A stretch of 7,009 nucleotides of DNA from Alphaproteobacteria bacterium (GTDB taxonomy: Bacteria; Pseudomonadota; Alphaproteobacteria; CAAHEQ01; UBA3637), in NCBI GenBank assembly GCA_017513365.1, contig JAFXFY010000139.1:1-7009 (forward strand), in the 5' to 3' direction. Positions 1-5,121 of the stretch are shown here, piece after piece. A program made the position numbers and the translations under genes. The notes beneath the pieces were generated by a model, which was not told the DNA's origin, ran no database searches, and worked only from the letters and a program-made list of their open reading frames with translations. Every line of letters begins with the position of its first letter. Within the stretch, counting starts at the first letter, position 1.

Positions 1-391
1 ATCCAGCTACCTCTCTTGATTTCATATCATCAAAAAAAGAAGAAAACTTTTGTCCATGCATCCAAAAAGTCGCAATCAATTCTTTTGCTGTCTTACATAC
101 TTGTTGCTTTTTTTCATCATTGCCATCCAGTTTCCAATCCCAATAATTTATCATCTCTTTCATAGAATCGCGGACAATCTTCTTGGTTAATAAAGAAGAA
201 TTATAATAATCTCCCATTTTTGCCTGCATCAAACGACTCCAATTATCTGCAAATTCCATTATTTTAAGGAATTCCTGATTTGGAATACGCCCTTTTTTAT
301 AAGCCATTTCTGTTTGCTTTTGGAGTTGCCACCAAGAATCCATAGATTTTGAATAAAATTTGATATTTTCTATTTGAGAATTAACACCCAT
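1..391 (-). CDS. Unrecognised protein, C-terminus cut by window edge
   Basis: An open frame starts at ATG 391 and runs off the left edge, giving 130 codons with no stop. The start is set by AAAGGA about 7 bases upstream. I do not recognise the protein. It begins MGVNSQIENIKFYSK and is rich in aromatic and charged residues (WW at 20-21, FADNW at 47-51, INYWDW at 81-86). It has alternating acidic and basic residues, no signal peptide and no membrane span, so it looks like a soluble, mostly helical cytoplasmic protein. A phasin-like or other helical-bundle protein is possible, but nothing diagnostic is visible. The gene lies 73 bases downstream of the 70-aa gene on the same strand with no clear terminator between, so the two may be co-transcribed. 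Real gene: likely. Function: unknown. Confidence 0.72.
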   Translation of the reverse strand, partial: MGVNSQIENIKFYSKSMDSWWQLQKQTEMAYKKGRIPNQEFLKIMEFADNWSRLMQAKMGDYYNSSLLTKKIVRDSMKEMINYWDWKLDGNDEKKQQVCKTAKELIATFWMHGQKFSSFFDDMKSREVAG

Positions 392-464
392 AATAACATC
401 CTTTCTTATTGATTTTCTCTTATTTGACGTTTAAAAAGTGAAAATGATAAATTTTCCAATAGTT

Positions 465-677
465 TTAAATTTTTTGAAATGAAACTACCTTTGTTAAAGA
501 ACTCAACATTCTTTTATGAATATGAAGTGGACCACAATCACGTTCTTTAATGATATAATCAACCAACACATTACGCTTTTCAATTGGTAATAAACGTAAT
601 GTCCTTTTGAATTCTTTTAAATCATTTTTTGTTTTTGTATCTAATTCTTGAAAATAAATTTTTGATGTTTTTGTCAT
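465..677 (-). CDS. Hypothetical 70-aa protein with its own strong promoter
   Basis: A small soluble protein of 70 residues, basic and probably helical (KTKNDLKEFKRTLRLLP at 15-31). It has a single Cys at position 48 and no membrane segment. The ATG is preceded by AAAGG with about 7 bases of spacing. Upstream lies a near-consensus sigma-70 promoter (TTGACA, 17 bases, TAATAT) that would give a leader of roughly 28 bases. Promoter, ribosome site and ATG in correct order are the main evidence that this is a gene. I do not recognise the family. Possible roles such as a small regulator are speculation; no helix-turn-helix is obvious. It lies upstream of the truncated gene at 1-391 on the same strand. 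Confidence 0.7.
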   Translation of the reverse strand: MTKTSKIYFQELDTKTKNDLKEFKRTLRLLPIEKRNVLVDYIIKERDCGPLHIHKRMLSSLTKVVSFQKI

Positions 678-711
678 AACTTACCTTTATTAATATGATG
701 AATAATGATCT

Positions 712-740
712 ATATTATCACACATATATCTATTTGTCAA
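712..740 (-). promoter_or_regulatory. Sigma-70 type promoter for the 70-aa gene
   Basis: On the minus strand TTGACA (735-740) is followed by exactly 17 bases and TAATAT (712-717). The predicted start is near 705, about 28 bases before the ATG at 677. An AT-rich AAAAATAT block directly upstream of the -35 could act as an UP element. An imperfect inverted repeat (ATAAT/ATTAT arms) overlaps the -10 and could be an operator, but it is short. Confidence 0.75.
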
Positions 741-917
741 TATTTTTTAAGTGTTGTTTTTTTATTTATTTTACCACTCACCATTATTTCAATTATTTAT
801 TGTTTTTTTGTTTTTATTCAAATACCTAACCATATGTTTTTCTTTGTGCTGTATATGCCCCTAAAATATATGGCATTTGTGTCGGTTTCGGATGGATTTT
901 ATTTTGTGCTTCTTCTT

Positions 918-1040
918 TTAAGCCACCACAATAATGGCGATTAATAAAATTAGTAATATAAAAGCATAAAATGTTAATCGTTTTTTCCAACGGCGAGAGT
1001 GTCTTTTTCGGTAAATATCTCGTAAAATGGTTATTTTCAT
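918..1040 (-). CDS. Small single-span membrane protein, 40 aa
   Basis: A 40-codon frame from ATG 1040 to TAA 918-920. The N-terminal half is strongly basic (residues 6-21, with LRDIYRKRHSRRWKKR) and is followed by an uninterrupted hydrophobic segment (about residues 22-40, with ILLILLIAIIVVA at the end). This is the classic layout of a one-span inner-membrane peptide with the basic end in the cytoplasm. An in-frame TAA lies nine codons upstream with no other usable start between, so the start is unambiguous. A G-rich stretch (GGGGGCG) just before the ATG can serve as ribosome site. The gene follows the trxA terminator on the same strand. No clear promoter was found. Function unknown: small regulator of a membrane complex, toxin-like peptide or assembly factor are all possible. 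The sharp charge/hydrophobic split argues against a random frame, but the length is short. Confidence 0.55.
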   Translation of the reverse strand: MKITILRDIYRKRHSRRWKKRLTFYAFILLILLIAIIVVA

Positions 1041-1124
1041 ATCGCCCCCATAATCGTTGTTGCCTTACATATAATACAAGTGGGCTTAGTTCATAAACTT
1101 ATCAAGTAAATAAAAGTAGATATC

Positions 1125-1148
1125 AAAAAAAGCCCGTCAAAGACGGGC
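1125..1148 (-). terminator. Rho-independent terminator of trxA
   Basis: Perfect 7-bp stem (GCCCGTC with GACGGGC, 1132-1138 and 1142-1148) with a 3-base loop, followed on the minus strand by seven T (1125-1131). It lies 22 bases after the trxA stop codon, with no similar T-run on the other side, so it is directional. Confidence 0.93.
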
Positions 1149-1157
1149 AAATTAAAC

Positions 1158-1174
1158 TTAAATAAAAACTTTAA
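1158..1174 (-). repeat. 17-base 3'-end element, trxA copy
   Basis: Reading with trxA, the sequence TTAAAGTTTTTATTTAA starts with the last base of the final sense codon and the TAA stop, and ends about 10 bases before the terminator hairpin. The identical 17 bases occur at the same place after secB (5103-5119, plus strand). Confidence 0.6.
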
Positions 1175-1485
1175 ATTTTTGAATTAATCCACTCAATTAA
1201 TTGAGATTTTGGCATGGCGCCCGTTTTTGTATCCACCACTTGTCCACCTTTGAATAAAATCAGTGTCGGAATAGATTGAATATCATAATTTTCCGGTGTT
1301 TTCGGGGCTTCATCAACATCTACTTTAACAATTTTAATTTTTTCGGCCATTTCTTCAGATAATTCTTCTACAATCGGCAACATTTGACGGCAAGGTCCAC
1401 ACCAAGTGGCAAAAAAATCAACTAAAACCGGTTTATCGGCATTCAGCACTTCTGTTTCAAAATTATTATCATTAACGATTTGCAT
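1171..1485 (-). CDS. trxA: Thioredoxin 1 (TrxA)
   Basis: Cytoplasmic thiol-disulfide oxidoreductase of 104 residues, the usual size for bacterial thioredoxin. The active site is the canonical WCGPC at 28-32 (Cys29, Cys32). Asp23 is the buried residue equivalent to Asp26 of E. coli, and the cis-proline is Pro73 in SIPT (71-74). It reduces disulfides in partners such as ribonucleotide reductase, using electrons from thioredoxin reductase. The ATG is preceded by AAAGGAG about 7 bases upstream. The gene is a complete unit, with its own near-consensus promoter just beyond the tsaD stop and a strong terminator 22 bases after its own stop. No terminator separates it from tsaD, so read-through from the upstream operon is also possible. 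Confidence 0.97.
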   Translation of the reverse strand: MQIVNDNNFETEVLNADKPVLVDFFATWCGPCRQMLPIVEELSEEMAEKIKIVKVDVDEAPKTPENYDIQSIPTLILFKGGQVVDTKTGAMPKSQLIEWINSKI

Positions 1486-1509
1486 GTATTTTCTCCTTTC
1501 TTTGAAATG

Positions 1510-1538
1510 AATATAGGCTTTCTGTAAGTATGTGTCAA
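1510..1538 (-). promoter_or_regulatory. Sigma-70 type promoter of trxA
   Basis: TTGACA (1533-1538), 17 bases, TATATT (1510-1515) on the minus strand, close to consensus. The -35 begins only 7 bases beyond the tsaD stop codon. The predicted start lies near 1503, giving a leader of about 18 bases that carries the AAAGGAG ribosome site. Confidence 0.82.
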
Positions 1539-1542
1539 GCCT
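1515..1542. repeat. Inverted repeat bracketing the trxA promoter spacer
   Basis: Arms AGGCTT (1515-1520) and AAGCCT (1537-1542) are perfect complements with 16 bases between. Their centres are 22 bp apart, about two helical turns. The arms overlap the inner edges of both the -10 and -35 hexamers, so the repeat could be an operator. It could instead be a weak plus-strand terminator, because six T follow the right arm (1542-1547). Confidence 0.45.
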
Positions 1543-1545
1543 TTT

Positions 1546-2574
1546 TTATAAGGTATCTAACGGCCATCTGGGGCGCGCCTTAAAATCAAAAGTATCATAT
1601 AATCCTTGTTTATGGCGTTCCATACCTGCCCACGCAATCATAACACCATTATCGGTACACAAATGAATGGGAGGAGCCGAAAATATCAGTTTGTTTTTAT
1701 TGGCAATTTCTTGCAGTTTTGTTCTAAGGGCTGTATTGGCGGCCACTCCACCGGCAACAACTAAATCCTTTGCATCGGGATATAACTCTTTAAATGTTTG
1801 GATAGCATGTTTCAGACGATCTTCCACTTGCTTAATGACGGCTAATTGGAAACTGGCACAAATATCATTTTTGTCTTGCTCGGTTAACGTATCTTGGCGT
1901 TCAATACATACACGAACAGCCGTTTTTAAGCCGGAAAATGAAAAATCACACCCTGCCCGTCCACGCATCGGCACCGGAAATTGAAACCGTTTAGCATCTC
2001 CAAGTTTAGCCCGTTTTTCCAAATTAGGTCCGCCAGGGTATCCAATATCCAACATTTTAGCCACTTTATCAAAGGCTTCTCCGGCCGAATCGTCAATCGT
2101 AGCCCCTAATTTTTTATATTTTCCGACACCTTCAACGATTAATACCTGACAATGCCCCCCTGAAGTTAGCAACAACAAGTACGGAAATTGAACCGGATGG
2201 GATAATCGGGCGGTTAAGGCGTGTCCTTCCAAATGATTGACGGCGATAAAGGGGAGATTATGGCAAAAAGCAATAGCCTTAGCCGTCATAACACCAACTA
2301 ATACACCCCCAATTAATCCGGGACCTCCGGCAACGGCAACAGCCGATAAATCTTCAAATTTTTTACCGGCTTTATCTAAGGCTTCCTTAATTAAAATATC
2401 ACATTTTTCCAAATGGGCTCTAGCTGCAATTTCCGGAACAACACCTCCAAAACGACGATGCTCATCATATTGCGACCAAACAACCGAGGATAAAATTTCC
2501 CCTTTATCATTAACCAAAGCACAGGCTGTTTCATCACAGCTAGATTCAATTCCCATTACAATTTGTTCACTCAT
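1546..2574 (-). CDS. tsaD: tRNA threonylcarbamoyladenosine transferase TsaD
   Basis: Catalytic subunit that transfers the threonylcarbamoyl group to A37 of ANN-decoding tRNAs, forming t6A together with TsaB and TsaE. It has 342 residues, full length for the family (also called Gcp/YgjD/Kae1). Visible motifs are the N-terminal ASKHA phosphate loop ESSCDET (10-16), metal-binding histidines H114 and H118 in NHLEGH, LLLTSGGHC (134-142), GEAFDK (165-170), AGGVAAN (274-280) and the metal-ligand aspartate D308 in CTDNG. The start is the ATG of an ATGA overlap with the upstream Smr gene, preceded by AAAAGGA, so translation is probably coupled. It is the last gene of the timA-mltA-smr-tsaD run. Its partner gene tsaE begins at 6681; tsaB and tsaC are not in the window. 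Confidence 0.98.
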   Translation of the reverse strand: MSEQIVMGIESSCDETACALVNDKGEILSSVVWSQYDEHRRFGGVVPEIAARAHLEKCDILIKEALDKAGKKFEDLSAVAVAGGPGLIGGVLVGVMTAKAIAFCHNLPFIAVNHLEGHALTARLSHPVQFPYLLLLTSGGHCQVLIVEGVGKYKKLGATIDDSAGEAFDKVAKMLDIGYPGGPNLEKRAKLGDAKRFQFPVPMRGRAGCDFSFSGLKTAVRVCIERQDTLTEQDKNDICASFQLAVIKQVEDRLKHAIQTFKELYPDAKDLVVAGGVAANTALRTKLQEIANKNKLIFSAPPIHLCTDNGVMIAWAGMERHKQGLYDTFDFKARPRWPLDTL

Positions 2575-2960
2575 TTTTTTATCCTTTTTAGCACAATATC
2601 CAATGCCCCTCCATCATTTTTCCATGAATAAGACGCTATTTTATCCTTAAATACGGGCGTATCAAACCATAAAACGATTTCTTTTTTGATGGCCCCTACC
2701 CGTTTTAATCCTTTCCCCGTAATAATTGTGATTTTTTTAGACCCCAAATTTTGGTGACGAATGATAAACTTTTTCACCGCCTCATAACTGTCTGCAACGG
2801 TTAACCCATGCAAATTCAACGTATATGATACCTCAGGCGCCGGAATACGACGGACACGCAACCTTTGTGGCACTTCTTTATGGAATAAACGGGCAACTCC
2901 CTTACCGGTTAAAGGAGTAATTGTCTTTTTTATCTCTTCCCATAAAGAAAAATCGTTCAT
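2571..2960 (-). CDS. Smr-domain protein (MutS2 C-terminal-like)
   Basis: A 129-residue stand-alone Smr protein of the short type common in Proteobacteria, with an N-terminal extension of about 45 residues and then the Smr domain. Motifs are LNLHGLT (48-54), ITGKG (80-84) and the closing NDGGALDIVL (115-124). Smr domains bind and often cut nucleic acid; the substrate of this subgroup is not settled. The aspartate of the usual LDLHG motif is Asn49 here, which could weaken nuclease activity, while the histidine (H51) and TGKG are kept. The gene starts 8 bases after the mltA stop and ends in an ATGA overlap with tsaD. Only a weak GAG precedes the ATG, and a 12-base perfect palindrome occupies the usual ribosome-site position, so translation may depend on ribosomes finishing mltA. 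Confidence 0.9.
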   Translation of the reverse strand: MNDFSLWEEIKKTITPLTGKGVARLFHKEVPQRLRVRRIPAPEVSYTLNLHGLTVADSYEAVKKFIIRHQNLGSKKITIITGKGLKRVGAIKKEIVLWFDTPVFKDKIASYSWKNDGGALDIVLKRIKK

Positions 2961-2968
2961 AGAGCGCT

Positions 2969-3985
2969 CTACTTAGGTAATAACAGATAATATTTACCGC
3001 GGCTGTTCATCCGTCCAGCATTATTAAAGGCTTCTTCACCATGACCCCAGAAAAAATCCGCCCGAATACCGCCGGTAATGGCATTCCCAACATCTTGAGC
3101 AACCACTAACTGATTGAGTTTTTCACCGCTTGGTGTTTTTGTTTCCAACCATAACGGCGTATGCATTGGAATGTAATTTTTATCAACTGCCACAGAACGT
3201 TTTGGCGTTAAAACAACTCCGGCTGATCCATAAGGAGAATCTCCTTGCACTTCTTTAAAGAAAATATACCGTGGATTTTCGGCCATTAAACGACGCGCCT
3301 TTTTGGGATTATCTTGCAACCATTTTTTCATGGCCGGCATAGAATATCCACCGCTTGGTTTAATACCTTCATCTCGTAAAATTTGACTTAACGCCTTAAA
3401 CGTACGTCCGTTATTACCGGCATATCCCAATTTAATTTCTCCGTCCGGCGTTTGCATTCTACCGGACCCTTGAATATGTAAAATAAACAATTCCACAGGA
3501 TCATCAGCCCACGCAATAATCGGCGCATAATTTTCGGTATCTTCAATATCTTCACGCGTTTCCAGTTTGTCCCCGTTTCTGTATCCGCGAGGAACACCAT
3601 AAACCGGCACTTGAGTTTCACGCACTTGTGTGCGAGTGCCGGTCAATTCGGCCTCGTAATATCCTGTTATTTTACCATTTTCAGTCCCATAAGCCGTTAC
3701 GGCATAAGGTTGTAAGTTATCTTCCAAATACGATCTGATTTTAGCCGTAGAAGAAAAACGATACCCTTGCAACCCTTGACAAAAACTTCTCCACCCGCCA
3801 GTTGCTTTGTGGCAAGACCGAATGAGAGCCGGCATAGCTTCACGAATGTTGTCATCTTCCCACCCTTTTAAGTCGGAAAATGACCTTTCTGACAAGGAAA
3901 AAGCACGTCCTTTTGATAAATCATGACTACTACATCCACTTAACAACAATAAAATGCCGGCACTGGCCATTAAAATTTTATGCAT
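2969..3985 (-). CDS. mltA: Membrane-bound lytic murein transglycosylase A (MltA), lipoprotein
   Basis: Cleaves the MurNAc-GlcNAc bond of peptidoglycan to give 1,6-anhydromuropeptides, acting from the periplasmic side as a lipoprotein. The best start is ATG 3985 (338 aa), giving a clean lipoprotein signal: basic start MHK, hydrophobic core, lipobox LSGC with Cys18 as lipidation site. A GAGG lies 6 bases upstream. Starting at 4072 would add 29 residues in front of the signal and overlap timA by 95 bases. The MltA domain shows TGYYEAEL (107-114), FILHIQGSGR (167-176) and LGYAGNNGR (186-194). The C-terminal 3D domain shows VAQDVGNAI (295-303) and RADFFWG (308-314); Asp298 and Asp310 are the conserved acidic positions, one of which should be the catalytic residue. 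The start overlaps the timA stop by 8 bases. Confidence 0.96.
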   Translation of the reverse strand: MHKILMASAGILLLLSGCSSHDLSKGRAFSLSERSFSDLKGWEDDNIREAMPALIRSCHKATGGWRSFCQGLQGYRFSSTAKIRSYLEDNLQPYAVTAYGTENGKITGYYEAELTGTRTQVRETQVPVYGVPRGYRNGDKLETREDIEDTENYAPIIAWADDPVELFILHIQGSGRMQTPDGEIKLGYAGNNGRTFKALSQILRDEGIKPSGGYSMPAMKKWLQDNPKKARRLMAENPRYIFFKEVQGDSPYGSAGVVLTPKRSVAVDKNYIPMHTPLWLETKTPSGEKLNQLVVAQDVGNAITGGIRADFFWGHGEEAFNNAGRMNSRGKYYLLLPK

Positions 3986-4547
3986 GGTTGGCCTCACTTT
4001 TTGTCGCACACACAATCCATGTATCATTTTTCTTTTTTCGGAATGTCCAAGTATCACACATAACGGAAACATTCATCGGGTCGCCTTCTATGGCATTGCC
4101 CTGTTCATCTTTTAAAATGTTGACTTGTTCCGAAATAAATTGGACAGTTACCTCACGAACGGCTTCCGCTTTTTTTAAAATTTTGGCAGAATTAACACAA
4201 ATTAAAGAAAAATCAAGACGTTGTTTTTTGCTTTCACGGTCATCAATTTCTTTCACAAAGGTATCGTATACCTGTGGGGCCAGCATAATTTTGAGTTCTT
4301 TTTTCTTGCCGTTTGCAAAGGCCGACGAAATCATGTGAAAGGCAATTTTAGCCCCTTGTAAAAACTCATCATCATCCCAAATAACTTTCGGTTTTTGCAT
4401 GCGATAGGCTATACTTGCCGGTATTTTTGCATTTTTAACAGCCGCCGAAGCTGTAGCAACAGCGTTATCTTCTTTGCTGATGGCACCAAATAATTTCCAT
4501 CCTAAATAGCCGATAATCAATAATAATCCGATATATTCCGGGGACAT
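3978..4547 (-). CDS. timA: Tim44/TimA-like inner-membrane adaptor protein
   Basis: A 189-residue protein with one N-terminal membrane span (about residues 5-22, IGLLLIIGYLGWKLF region), a variable linker, and a Tim44-like domain from about residue 58 (DDDEFLQGAKIAFHMISSAFA, then LKIMLAPQVYDTF and DTWTFRKKKNDTWIV near the end). Bacterial TimA proteins resemble the membrane-binding domain of mitochondrial Tim44. They are named putative adaptors, and their exact role is not established. I start it at ATG 4547, with AGAGG 9 bases upstream; the in-frame TTG at 4553 lies almost on that ribosome site and is unlikely. It is the first gene of the operon timA-mltA-smr-tsaD, divergent from secB. Neighbourhood with secB is, from memory, usual in Alphaproteobacteria and fits a role linked to protein transport or the envelope. 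Confidence 0.9.
   Translation of the reverse strand: MSPEYIGLLLIIGYLGWKLFGAISKEDNAVATASAAVKNAKIPASIAYRMQKPKVIWDDDEFLQGAKIAFHMISSAFANGKKKELKIMLAPQVYDTFVKEIDDRESKKQRLDFSLICVNSAKILKKAEAVREVTVQFISEQVNILKDEQGNAIEGDPMNVSVMCDTWTFRKKKNDTWIVCATKSEANHA
3992..3996 (-). promoter_or_regulatory. Ribosome binding site deciding the mltA start
   Basis: TGAGG on the minus strand with 6 bases to ATG 3985. It supports the lipoprotein start over the more distal in-frame start at 4072. Confidence 0.75.
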
Positions 4548-4556
4548 TTTCAAATT

Positions 4557-4561
4557 CCTCT
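4557..4561 (-). promoter_or_regulatory. Ribosome binding site deciding the timA start
   Basis: AGAGG on the minus strand, 9 bases before ATG 4547. The alternative TTG 4553 would leave only 3 bases, so the ATG is preferred. Confidence 0.7.
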
Positions 4562-4569
4562 TTTTTTGC

Positions 4570-4598
4570 TTTACATTTAAAAAAAATAACTTTATATA
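4570..4598 (+). promoter_or_regulatory. Promoter of secB
   Basis: TTTACA (4570-4575), 17 bases, TATATA (4593-4598). The predicted start is near 4605, with a leader of about 37 bases. The -10 overlaps the -10 of the opposing timA promoter. Confidence 0.68.
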
Positions 4599-4626
4599 TA
4601 TAAGCCGATAATTAAATTTTTTTCAA
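4597..4626 (-). promoter_or_regulatory. Promoter of the timA-mltA-smr-tsaD operon
   Basis: TTGAAA (4621-4626), 18 bases, TATATA (4597-4602) on the minus strand, with predicted start near 4590. The -10 can be placed one or two bases either way in the TATATATATA run. The -35 lies within the secB leader, touching its ribosome site. Confidence 0.58.
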
Positions 4627-4641
4627 GAGGAATTTTTTAAA

Positions 4642-5106
4642 ATGACAAAAAATGACACCAATCAAACGCCTTCCGTTCAAATTATCAGCCAATATATTAA
4701 GGATTTATCTTTTGAAGCCCCTAATTTACCTCATATTTTAGGTGATTTAAAAAGTGCTCCGGCTATTACTGTAGATATTGATGTTCGTGTCAATAAAACA
4801 GATAATCCGAAAATGTTTTCCGTTGATTTGCATATAAAAGGAACGGCAAAACGTCCGGACGATAATCGGGAAATCTTTATTTGTGAATTGTTGTATGGGG
4901 CTTTAGTGGCCGCTGATGTCCCGGCTGAACATTTAGAGCCGGTATTGATTGTGCAAATTCCGCATATGTTATTCCCTTATGCCCGAGCTATTGTCGCCAA
5001 TATTACACGTGAAGCCGGTTTGCCTCCTCTTCAAATTAATCCCGTAGATTTTGCGATGTTATATCACAAAAAACTTAAAAATCAAGAGAATAACAAATCA
5101 AATTAA
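4642..5106 (+). CDS. secB: Protein-export chaperone SecB
   Basis: Cytoplasmic homotetrameric chaperone that holds preproteins unfolded and delivers them to SecA. It has 154 residues, the normal length. Family hallmarks are QYIKDLSFEAPN (17-28), the strand VDLHIKGTA (61-69), and the C-terminal block IVQIPHMLFPYARAIVAN (103-120) followed by TREAGLPPLQINPVDFAMLY (122-141). The ATG follows AGAGGA with about 10 bases of AT-rich spacing. The gene has its own promoter, divergent from timA, and ends in a strong hairpin terminator about 18 bases after the stop, so it is monocistronic. The downstream gene is convergent. SecB is a mark of Proteobacteria with an outer membrane, which agrees with the MltA lipoprotein nearby. 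Confidence 0.97.
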   Translation: MTKNDTNQTPSVQIISQYIKDLSFEAPNLPHILGDLKSAPAITVDIDVRVNKTDNPKMFSVDLHIKGTAKRPDDNREIFICELLYGALVAADVPAEHLEPVLIVQIPHMLFPYARAIVANITREAGLPPLQINPVDFAMLYHKKLKNQENNKSN

Positions 5107-5119
5107 AGTTTTTATTTAA
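5103..5119 (+). repeat. 17-base 3'-end element, secB copy
   Basis: TTAAAGTTTTTATTTAA, identical to the sequence spanning the trxA stop codon (1158-1174, minus strand). In both genes it begins with the base before the TAA stop and ends shortly before a terminator hairpin. Confidence 0.6.
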
Positions 5120-5121
5120 AA

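Larger units (their letters stand above)
4552..4635. repeat. Inverted 11-base leader repeats of timA and secB
   Basis: AAGAGGAATTT occurs before secB (4625-4635, plus strand) and in mirror orientation before timA (4552-4562, minus strand), a perfect 11-base inverted repeat around the divergent promoters. Each copy contains the ribosome binding site of its gene. Confidence 0.6.

Noticed and set aside
741..917. Search of the spacer for an RNA gene, terminator or further small protein.
   Set aside because: Only AT-rich sequence and a 16-codon minus-strand frame without a ribosome site were seen; there is no stable hairpin with a T-run.
705..944. A 79-codon plus-strand frame that would encode a very hydrophobic protein.
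   Set aside because: There is no ribosome site before its ATG. It starts inside the promoter of the opposite-strand 70-aa gene, and its hydrophobicity follows from T-rich DNA coding for Phe, Leu and Ile. Its end overlaps the better supported 40-aa gene.
1060..1110. A promoter for the 40-aa gene (TATTAT with AGTTTA 17 bases upstream, or TTGATA 23 bases upstream).
   Set aside because: Either the -35 is poor or the spacing is wrong; too weak to list as a feature.
1667..2650. Plus-strand open frames of 105 and 137 codons opposite tsaD and smr.
   Set aside because: They lie antisense to strongly conserved genes, lack ribosome sites and show no family motif; they arise from codon bias on the coding strand.
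3986..4072. A 29-residue N-terminal extension of MltA.
   Set aside because: It would bury the lipoprotein signal in the middle of the protein and overlap timA by 95 bases. The ATG at 3985 has a good ribosome site and gives a clean signal peptide.
3880..4338. A 152-codon plus-strand frame opposite mltA and timA.
   Set aside because: It is antisense to two well supported genes and has a random-looking, Phe/Ser-rich composition.
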